Assembly (NCBI RefSeq): GCF_000430785.1 | Contig: NZ_AUMR01000031.1 | Coordinates: 1 to 64,000 of the forward strand | Direction of reading: 5' to 3' | Source of the DNA: Ectobacillus panaciterrae DSM 19096 | GTDB lineage: Bacteria; Bacillota; Bacilli; Bacillales; Bacillaceae_G | DNA length: 64,000 bases | Part shown: piece by piece, positions 58,242 to 64,000 of the stretch | Position numbering within the stretch: position 1 is the stretch's first letter | How the letters are laid out: each line of letters starts with the position of its first letter | Notes under the pieces: generated by a model | The model's input: only the letters and a program-made list of their open reading frames with translations | What the model was told of the DNA's origin: nothing | The model's database searches: none | Made by a program: the position numbers and the translations under genes

Positions 58242-58802
58242 ATGGGGCATACAGCCTTGCTTGTAATGGGCATGCAAAATGACTTTATAGGAGAAGGGGC
58301 TATATTCCCGTTTGGAAGTATGCGGGTTGCGCGATTGCTGGAGACGGTTAATAAGACGATTGAAAAAGCAAACCGGCGTGATATGGAGATCGTTTATATC
58401 GTAAATGAATATTCGCATATAGATTGGATCGGGAATTGGAAACGAAACGGAGCAGCACAAGAGGGAACGGAAGGTGCGGGGCTTGACGTCCGGATTCAGC
58501 TTGTAAATGATGTTATATTCTCAAAAAGATTTAACAATGCTTTTTCAAATGACAGATTAATCGTACATTTAAAGCAGCTTCGTGTCCGTCATATCATAAT
58601 TGCAGGCGTATTTGCGGGAACGTGTGTGTATCGTACGGCCTTAGATGCAAAACGGCGCGGATATCAGGTGACGGTCATACGGGACGGGATTGAAGACAGG
58701 ACAGTGAAGGAAAAGGAAGAGAAGCTTTTACAGTTACAGAAAAACGGTATTTCTGTTTCGTTGTATGAGGATATCCGATGGCCGCATGAGAAAGGCTCCT
58801 GA
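58242..58802 (+). CDS. Isochorismatase-like cysteine hydrolase
   Basis: 186 aa. Catalytic triad of the family: Asp in LLVMGMQNDFIGEG (about residue 12), Lys in IFSKRFNNAFSN, Cys in AGVFAGTCVYRTALDAKRRG. Members hydrolyse nicotinamide, ureido or carbamoyl compounds, and the substrate here is open. ATG 58242 follows GGGGGACAAACA; the upstream in-frame start at 58188 lacks a site. Monocistronic with its own terminator. Confidence 0.88.
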   Translation: MGHTALLVMGMQNDFIGEGAIFPFGSMRVARLLETVNKTIEKANRRDMEIVYIVNEYSHIDWIGNWKRNGAAQEGTEGAGLDVRIQLVNDVIFSKRFNNAFSNDRLIVHLKQLRVRHIIIAGVFAGTCVYRTALDAKRRGYQVTVIRDGIEDRTVKEKEEKLLQLQKNGISVSLYEDIRWPHEKGS

Positions 58803-58821
58803 ATATGATCAGGAGCTTTTT
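58791..58821 (+). terminator. Terminator of the isochorismatase-like gene
   Basis: GCTCCTGA / TCAGGAGC hairpin plus TTTTT, overlapping the stop codon. Confidence 0.88.
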
Positions 58822-59078
58822 CAAGTAGGCAAGAAAGATAAACTGAGACCAGCTTTTTCCTAACCCGCTTTCTGCACCTGTAATGATAACCGCTTGCCTT
58901 CTATATACGAGTGAATTATAATTTCGACATGTCCATGTAGGCAGTTTGACTAATATGTAAAAACAATTATTAATTATGTGAACCATTATAACGAATACAT
59001 ATTTTAGTTCTATTGTAAAATAATGCAAGCCCTTTATAAAAAATATTAAAAAATAAAAAACTTATCGGAAAAGTGGGA
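58822..59078. other. Intergenic stretch upstream of the sulfate operon
   Basis: Mostly A/T-rich without a gene. On the minus strand, 58851-58900 could encode QAVIITGAESGLGK, resembling the N-terminal nucleotide loop of a short-chain dehydrogenase. If real, it is a tiny remnant. Confidence 0.3.
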
Positions 59079-59106
59079 TTGAAAAAATTCTGAATTATGA
59101 TAAAAT
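59079..59106 (+). promoter_or_regulatory. Promoter of the SAM riboswitch-cys unit
   Basis: TTGAAA (59079-59084), 16-nt spacer, TAAAAT (59101-59106). Confidence 0.55.
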
Positions 59107-59114
59107 GAAATAAA

Positions 59115-59268
59115 TCACTTATCCAGAGCGGCGGAGGGAACTGGCCCGACGAAGCCCGGCAACCTGCGATTGGCAAGGTGCTACTTCCAGCAAAATGGAA
59201 CCCATTTTGAAAGATAAGGTAAAATAGTTACCTCAACAGTCTTTTCGAAATGGAAAAGATTTTTTTTG
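59115..59268 (+). promoter_or_regulatory. SAM riboswitch (S-box) with terminator
   Basis: CTTATCCAGAGCGGCGGAGGG, ACTGGCCCGACGAAGCCCGG, CAACC and GGCAAGGTGCTACTTCC are the canonical S-box core, closed by AAGATAAGG. The terminator TCTTTTC / GAAAAGA plus T-run lies at 59240-59268. SAM binding should lower expression of the sulfate-assimilation genes. Confidence 0.96.
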
Positions 59269-59296
59269 TTTATAAAGATACAAAGGGGGGACTGTT

Positions 59297-59440
59297 GTGG
59301 TAGCAGAAGAGCAATTCCAAGTCGTTATTGAAAAAATCAAAGCGATGCTTGGTGAAATGAAATTCGGATCTATTACACTTGTTGTGCAGGACGGAAAAGT
59401 CATTCAGCTTGAAAAAAACGAAAAAGTACGCTTAAAGTAA
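59297..59440 (+). CDS. yezD: YezD family protein (DUF2292)
   Basis: 47 aa: MVAEEQFQVVIEKIKAMLGE, MKFGSITLVVQDGKVIQLEK, NEKVRLK. This matches the small YezD/DUF2292 proteins found next to sulfur genes in Firmicutes. GTG 59297 follows AAAGGGGGGACTGTT. It is the first gene under the SAM riboswitch. Function unknown, with a presumed role in sulfur metabolism from context. Confidence 0.85.
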   Translation: MVAEEQFQVVIEKIKAMLGEMKFGSITLVVQDGKVIQLEKNEKVRLK

Positions 59441-59565
59441 AGTGAAACTTCATCAGCGAGCGGTTTTGGCGCTGGTGTTAGTTGAATCAATCAGGCTCTT
59501 AGCGTCCGTTCTGTTCATTGAAGAACAGAACGGACGGTTAGAGCGTGGCAAAAGCGCTGACTAAA
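59439..59565 (+). repeat. Dispersed repeat family B (copy 2)
   Basis: AAAGTGAAACTTCATCAGCG, TTAGTTGAATCAATCAGG and the first hairpin match the 51091 copy. The second half differs and carries a perfect 13-bp hairpin GTCCGTTCTGTTC / GAACAGAACGGAC (59504-59535). It begins on the last codon of yezD. Confidence 0.6.
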
Positions 59566-59573
59566 GAAACTAG

Positions 59574-59611
59574 AGGCGGTCTTATCCCCCTAGGTTAAGA
59601 TCGCCTTTTTT
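59574..59611 (+). terminator. Terminator between yezD and cysH
   Basis: AGGCGGTCTTA / TAAGATCGCCT (one G-U) with a TTTTTT tract. Either it is partial, or cysH has another start of transcription. Confidence 0.8.
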
Positions 59612-59632
59612 GTTGGAGAGGAGAGAAAATAC

Positions 59633-60328
59633 GTGATTACGTACGAGACATGGGAAAATACATTTCCTTCATTTTCGGATCATGATGAAACAAAAGGCGC
59701 TCTTTCTGTATTGCGATGGGCATATGAGCATTACGGAGATGAAATTGTGTATGCGTGCAGTTTTGGGATAGAGGGTATCGTTCTCATTGATCTCATCAGA
59801 CAAGTAAAACCGGATGCAAAAATTGTATTCTTGGATACGGGTCTTCATTTCAAAGAAACGTATGAGGTCATTGAAAAAATAAAGGCACGCTTTCCGAAGC
59901 TGCAAATTGAAATGAAGCAGCCGAAATTAAGCGTAGAGGAGCAGGCAAAGGTTCATGGCCCTGAGCTGTGGAAGACAAATCCGAATGCGTGCTGTGACAT
60001 GAGAAAAATCCAGCCGCTTCATGAAGCGCTCGGACAAGGAAAAGCATGGATTTCCGGCTTGCGGAGAGAGCAATCGCCAACGAGGCAGAATACTGAGTTT
60101 TTCAATCAGGATCATAAGTTTCATTCTGTTAAAGTTTGTCCGCTCATTCATTGGACGTGGAAGGAAGTTTGGCGTTATGTGTATAAACATAAGCTTCCTT
60201 ATAACATTTTGCACGATCAAGGATATCCGAGCATCGGCTGCGAAATGTGCACACTTCCGGCAGACGGCAACGGCCGTGACGGCAGATGGGCCGGGTCGAA
60301 TAAAACGGAGTGCGGTCTTCATCAATAA
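59633..60328 (+). CDS. cysH: Phosphoadenylyl-sulfate (or adenylyl-sulfate) reductase
   Basis: 231 aa. Reduces APS or PAPS to sulfite with thioredoxin. P-loop-like SFGIEG and [13 protein letters not shown]; the CC...CxxC cluster ligands (ACCDMRK near 122 and GCEMCTLP near 206) mark the [4Fe-4S] type, which can use APS. Catalytic Cys in ECGLHQ at the C terminus. GTG 59633 follows GGAGAGGAGAGAAAATAC. An APS kinase gene downstream keeps PAPS as a possible substrate. Confidence 0.94.
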   Translation: MITYETWENTFPSFSDHDETKGALSVLRWAYEHYGDEIVYACSFGIEGIVLIDLIRQVKPDAKIVFLDTGLHFKETYEVIEKIKARFPKLQIEMKQPKLSVEEQAKVHGPELWKTNPNACCDMRKIQPLHEALGQGKAWISGLRREQSPTRQNTEFFNQDHKFHSVKVCPLIHWTWKEVWRYVYKHKLPYNILHDQGYPSIGCEMCTLPADGNGRDGRWAGSNKTECGLHQ

Positions 60329-60395
60329 TTTTATTAAGTATAATTCCGAGTATATCGGTTTGATAACAATAATATAAAAACAGGGGGAAAAGAAA

Positions 60396-61544
60396 ATGAG
60401 TAATATTCCAGCTCATGGAGGAAAACTTATCAATCTAGTAAATGAGGCATATAGCACTTCTCATATCCAAAAGGAGATCGAATTGGATGCAGTGGCGTTA
60501 AGCGATTTGGAGCTGATTGCAGTCGGTGCGTACAGCCCGCTTACTGGCTTTTTGACAAAAAAAGATTATGACTCTGTTGTAGAAAACATCAGATTGGCGG
60601 ACGGGACAGTCTGGAGTATCCCGATCACATTGGCGGTTACAGAGGAAAAAGCGGAAGAGCTGCAGCTTGGCGAAGAAGTTCGCCTCGTAAAGGACGGCGT
60701 CACATACGGGGTGCTGCTTGTAGAGGATGTGTATGTGCCGGATAAGCATAAAGAAGCACAGCATGTATATCAAACAACAGATGAGGCGCATCCGGGCGTC
60801 AAAAGAGTATTGGAACGACCTTCTGTCAACGTAGGCGGAAAAATTGTGCTTGTGAAACGTATCCCAAAAGACAAATTTGCGTCTTACCGTTTAGATCCAA
60901 TTGAAACGCGCCAAAAGTTTCAAGAGCTTGGATGGAAAACGGTGGTTGGCTTCCAAACGCGAAACCCTGTACACAGAGCGCATGAATATATTCAGAAAGC
61001 GGCTTTAGAAGTGGTGGATGGGCTGTTTCTTAACCCGTTGGTAGGCGAAACGAAATCCGATGACATTCCAGCTGATGTTCGAATGGAAAGCTATGAAATT
61101 CTTCTTGAAAACTACTATCCAAAGTCCCATGTATTTTTAGCAGTATTCCCAGCAGCAATGCGTTACGCTGGACCGCGTGAGGCAATTTTCCATGCGATGG
61201 TACGTAAAAACTTCGGCTGTACTCATTTTATTGTGGGGCGCGATCATGCTGGAGTCGGCAACTATTACGGCACATACGATGCGCAGAAGATTTTCTCAAA
61301 CTTTACAGCAGAAGAACTGGGAATTACACTGTTTTTCTTTGAACACAGCTTCTACTGCACAAAGTGCGAGGCTATGGCTTCTTCTAAGACATGTCCGCAC
61401 GGAGCAGAAGATCGCGTGATTTTATCCGGAACAAAAGTACGGGAAATGTTGCGAAACGGAGAGCTTCCTCCAAGCACATTCAGCCGAAAAGAAGTAGTCG
61501 AAGTATTAATTCGCGGCATGAAACAGCAGCCTGTAAATGTATAA
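60396..61544 (+). CDS. sat: Sulfate adenylyltransferase (ATP sulfurylase)
   Basis: 382 aa homo-oligomeric Sat that forms APS from sulfate and ATP. PUA-like N-terminal domain, then [15 protein letters not shown] with the HxxH ATP site, [51 protein letters not shown] and a zinc-like C-x-x-C...C-x-H ([16 protein letters not shown]). RBS CAGGGGGAAAAG. Followed 12 bp later by cysC. Confidence 0.95.
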   Translation: MSNIPAHGGKLINLVNEAYSTSHIQKEIELDAVALSDLELIAVGAYSPLTGFLTKKDYDSVVENIRLADGTVWSIPITLAVTEEKAEELQLGEEVRLVKDGVTYGVLLVEDVYVPDKHKEAQHVYQTTDEAHPGVKRVLERPSVNVGGKIVLVKRIPKDKFASYRLDPIETRQKFQELGWKTVVGFQTRNPVHRAHEYIQKAALEVVDGLFLNPLVGETKSDDIPADVRMESYEILLENYYPKSHVFLAVFPAAMRYAGPREAIFHAMVRKNFGCTHFIVGRDHAGVGNYYGTYDAQKIFSNFTAEELGITLFFFEHSFYCTKCEAMASSKTCPHGAEDRVILSGTKVREMLRNGELPPSTFSRKEVVEVLIRGMKQQPVNV

Positions 61545-61556
61545 GGAGGAAGAAAG

Positions 61557-62150
61557 ATGAGCACAAATATCACTTGGCATCAAGCATCTGTCTCAAAAGA
61601 AGAACGACGTACACAAAAAGGAAACCATAGTTTTGTTCTTTGGTTTACCGGTTTGTCTGCTTCCGGCAAATCGACTCTTGCAAACGCGGTGGCACGCCGC
61701 TTGTTTCAGCAAAATATTGACAACTATGTGCTGGACGGAGATAATATCCGCCACGGCCTTAATAAAGATCTTGGATTTTCTGAAGAAGATCGCACGGAAA
61801 ACATTCGCCGCATCGGCGAAGTTTCCAAGCTTTTTGTAGACAACGGAACGATTGTATTGACAGCCTTTATTTCTCCATTTCGTACGGATCGTTCGCAAGT
61901 GCGCGACATTTTGGGAGAAAACGAGTTTATCGAAGTGTTCGTGGATTGCCCGATTGACGAATGCGAAAAGCGGGATCCAAAAGGGTTATACAAAAAGGCA
62001 CGTGACGGACAAATTAAGCAATTTACGGGAATCGATTCTCCGTATGAAGCGCCGGAACATCCGGAATTAACAATTCATACTCATCTTTATACTATTGAGC
62101 AATGTGCGGAACAAGTTATACAGCACCTAAAAGAGAAGAGCTTCATATAA
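61557..62150 (+). CDS. cysC: Adenylyl-sulfate kinase
   Basis: 197 aa. Phosphorylates APS to PAPS. P-loop [16 protein letters not shown] (about 30-45), [44 protein letters not shown], and [23 protein letters not shown] precedes the ATG. 12 bp separate it from both neighbours. Confidence 0.95.
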   Translation: MSTNITWHQASVSKEERRTQKGNHSFVLWFTGLSASGKSTLANAVARRLFQQNIDNYVLDGDNIRHGLNKDLGFSEEDRTENIRRIGEVSKLFVDNGTIVLTAFISPFRTDRSQVRDILGENEFIEVFVDCPIDECEKRDPKGLYKKARDGQIKQFTGIDSPYEAPEHPELTIHTHLYTIEQCAEQVIQHLKEKSFI

Positions 62151-62162
62151 GGAGGAGAACGG

Positions 62163-63785
62163 ATGTCTTACACCAAGGTATGGGCAGATAATCTTAAATT
62201 AAACGCAACAGAACAAAAGAAGCTGCAAAAAGATGGCCTTGAGATTTTTAAAGATATTCCATACTATGCTGAGAATGGATTTGACTCCATTCCGAAAGAT
62301 GAATGGGATTTATTCAAATGGGCAGGTCTTTACTTGCAACGCCCGAAAGAAGACGGCTATTTTATGATGCGTGTTAACATTCCATCAGGTATTTTGACAA
62401 ATGAGCAAGTTGAAGCAATAGCTTCAATCGGCAGGGATTATGGTCGCGATGTAGTTGATATCACAACACGCCAAGCTATCCAATTCCACTGGCTGCGCAT
62501 TGAACACATTCCTGATATTTTTAACCGATTAAACGCTGTGGGTATGTCAACTGCAGGAGCGTGCGGTGATATTACGAGAACGATTGTTGGAAATCCGCTT
62601 GCAGGAATTGATCCGAACGAGCTTTTTGATACAACACCTATCGTAAATGAAGTATATGAGTTTTTCCAACATAATGAAGAGTTTTCAAACTTACCGCGTA
62701 AATATAAGATGTCCATTAGTACAAATGTATATAATGCGGCAAATGCAGAGATTAACTGTGCTTCCTTTACACCTGCAACAAAGGAAATTGCTGGGGAAAC
62801 AGTTCTTGGCTTTCATGTGAAAGTCGGCGGTGGATTATCTGCACGCCCATTCTTGGCGCAAACATTGAACTTATTCGTTCGTCCTGAGCAAGTAAAAGAG
62901 GTAGCAATTGCAATTACAACTATTTTCCGTGACTATGGTTACCGTGAAAAACGTCATCTTGCACGTTTGAAATTCTTGATGGCGGATTGGGGTCCAGAGA
63001 AGTTTACAGAAAAGGTATTAGAATATACTGGTCCGCTTCCTGAAAAAGGCGAGGATGCAGTTAAGGGCTGGAATGCCGGCTATTTCTATGGTGTACATCC
63101 ACAAAAACAAGAAGGCTTACATTACGCTGGTTTTAACGTTCCGGTTGGCCGTTTAAGCGCGGATGAATTTTTCGAGATTGCTAGAATTGCAAAACAATAC
63201 GGAAATGGCGAAGTTCGTACATGTAACTCTCAAAACTTTATTATTCCAAATGTGCCTGCTGAGAACGTAGAGTCTCTTCTGCAAGAGCCATTATTCCAAC
63301 GTATTAAAGAAAAGCCGCAATCATTTATCGGTCATGCTGTTTCCTGTACAGGTATTGAATATTGTAATCTGGCGCTTGTGGAAACAAAAGAACGTCTTCG
63401 CCGTATTGCGGAATATTTAGATGAACAGCTTACACTGGATGTTCCAGTTCGTTTTCATATGGTTGGTTGTCCAAATTCATGCGGACAACGTCAAATTGCT
63501 GATATCGGATTGCAGGGCGTTAAGATGAAAACAAAAGATAAAGGCATGGTTGAAGCATTTGAAATTTACGTAGGTGGTACACTACTAGGTGATGGAGCAT
63601 TTAACGAAAAGTTAAAAGGGAAATTTGACGGTGAAGATCTTCCAAACGTGCTTGTAGCCTTTTTAACAGCCTTTAAAGAACAAAAGCTCCTAGGCGAATC
63701 ATTTTATGAATTTGTTGGCCGCGTAGGCTTAGAGCATCTGCAAGCAACACTTGATCAAGCTGCAGTGGAAGTTGTTGTTTCGTAG
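62163..63785 (+). CDS. Assimilatory sulfite reductase (nitrite/sulfite reductase family)
   Basis: 540 aa siroheme/[4Fe-4S] protein, predicted to reduce sulfite to sulfide with six electrons, likely from ferredoxin. Two ferredoxin-like half domains: GDITRTIVGNPLAG, and the cluster/siroheme cysteines in SCTGIEYCNLALVETK and GCPNSCGQRQIADIG. Family alone does not separate nitrite from sulfite reductase; the operon with cysH, sat and cysC makes sulfite the expected substrate. TAAGGAGGAGAACGG leader. Confidence 0.92.
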   Translation: MSYTKVWADNLKLNATEQKKLQKDGLEIFKDIPYYAENGFDSIPKDEWDLFKWAGLYLQRPKEDGYFMMRVNIPSGILTNEQVEAIASIGRDYGRDVVDITTRQAIQFHWLRIEHIPDIFNRLNAVGMSTAGACGDITRTIVGNPLAGIDPNELFDTTPIVNEVYEFFQHNEEFSNLPRKYKMSISTNVYNAANAEINCASFTPATKEIAGETVLGFHVKVGGGLSARPFLAQTLNLFVRPEQVKEVAIAITTIFRDYGYREKRHLARLKFLMADWGPEKFTEKVLEYTGPLPEKGEDAVKGWNAGYFYGVHPQKQEGLHYAGFNVPVGRLSADEFFEIARIAKQYGNGEVRTCNSQNFIIPNVPAENVESLLQEPLFQRIKEKPQSFIGHAVSCTGIEYCNLALVETKERLRRIAEYLDEQLTLDVPVRFHMVGCPNSCGQRQIADIGLQGVKMKTKDKGMVEAFEIYVGGTLLGDGAFNEKLKGKFDGEDLPNVLVAFLTAFKEQKLLGESFYEFVGRVGLEHLQATLDQAAVEVVVS

Positions 63786-63794
63786 GAGGAATTC

Positions 63795-64000
63795 ATGGAA
63801 TTATATCGATTTGAAGTTGTGGCAAGCGGAGAAGTGATTCATGTTGTCATTGCTGCTTCCAGTGAAGAACAGGCATTTCGACTTGTTGAAGTGGAGCTTG
63901 AGAAGTACTTTTTACGCTTGCCGGAAATTGAAGAAATTACTTTATACGAAAAGAAAAAGATTCACAAAGGCGCAGGCTTTGTGATTTATGAACAAGAAAA
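63795..64000 (+). CDS. DUF3906 family protein, 5' part (cut by window end)
   Basis: 68 codons visible: MELYRFEVVASGEVIHVVIA, ASSEEQAFRLVEVELEKYFL, ... EITLYEKKKIHKGAGFVIYE. TAGGAGGAATTC gives a strong start. Small DUF3906 proteins sit in this place in B. cereus-type sulfate operons, ahead of siroheme genes. Function unknown. Confidence 0.8.
   Translation, partial: MELYRFEVVASGEVIHVVIAASSEEQAFRLVEVELEKYFLRLPEIEEITLYEKKKIHKGAGFVIYEQE

Overview
The window is chromosomal DNA from a low-GC, spore-forming Bacillaceae bacterium, most like the Bacillus cereus group or a near relative. This rests on AGGAGG-type ribosome binding sites with GTG and TTG starts, T-box, L-box and S-box leaders, FabL, a YtfJ/GerW sporulation protein, a Bacillus-type Ku, short HisG with HisZ, separate hisI and hisE, and an ilv-leu operon directly followed by his. 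Species cannot be fixed from sequence reading alone.

Left third (1-15.5 kb), accessory in character. It holds the 3' part of mqo, a SelO pseudokinase, a YtcJ-like amidohydrolase, and an unusual locus at 5.3-11.9 kb. That locus has an ATP-grasp ligase, two large paralogous proteins of unknown family with a papain-like Cys/His/Asn signature, and a divergent GNAT acetyltransferase. It is bordered by scars: a group II intron domain V-like piece, a transposase C-terminus, a resolvase piece and an IS256-like end. A minus-strand string of very small genes (13.1-15.1 kb, one with an in-frame stop) then runs up to a tRNA locus. There the 5' half of an ordinary tRNA-Ala(GGC) is broken in its anticodon stem and followed by a complete, very different tRNA-Ala(GGC). 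The promoter of the broken gene appears to drive the replacement.

Middle (15.7-32.2 kb). This part has single genes and small operons: SRPBCC/ArsR with a palindromic operator, an NfrA-type reductase with an ABM monooxygenase, a second ArsR, DJ-1/PfpI, Ku, MATE exporter, uppP, an L,D-transpeptidase and a truncated paralog, a thioredoxin-like protein, MarR next to an internally deleted MFS exporter, fabL, ytfJ, a C39-like peptidase, and several peptides under 100 residues. There is an orphan promoter-terminator unit at 31.2-31.6 kb. Copies of a ~150-bp repeat are scattered here and around lysA.

Biosynthetic block (32.5-51.0 kb). ilvE-ilvD, an Ile-type T-box, then ilvB-ilvN-ilvC-leuA-leuB-leuC-leuD make the branched-chain amino acids. 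A candidate CodY box lies upstream of ilvE. A terminator and a new promoter lead into hisZ-hisG-hisD-hisB-hisH-hisA-hisF-hisI-hisE-hisJ, which covers histidine synthesis except the HisC aminotransferase. Genes overlap or abut, so translational coupling is likely.

Right end (51-64 kb). It contains a 2-hydroxyacid dehydrogenase, pssA, an LTA-synthase-family enzyme, lysA behind a lysine riboswitch and between two direct copies of the repeat, an isochorismatase-like hydrolase, and the assimilatory sulfate operon (SAM riboswitch, yezD, cysH, sat, cysC, sulfite reductase, DUF3906), cut by the window edge.
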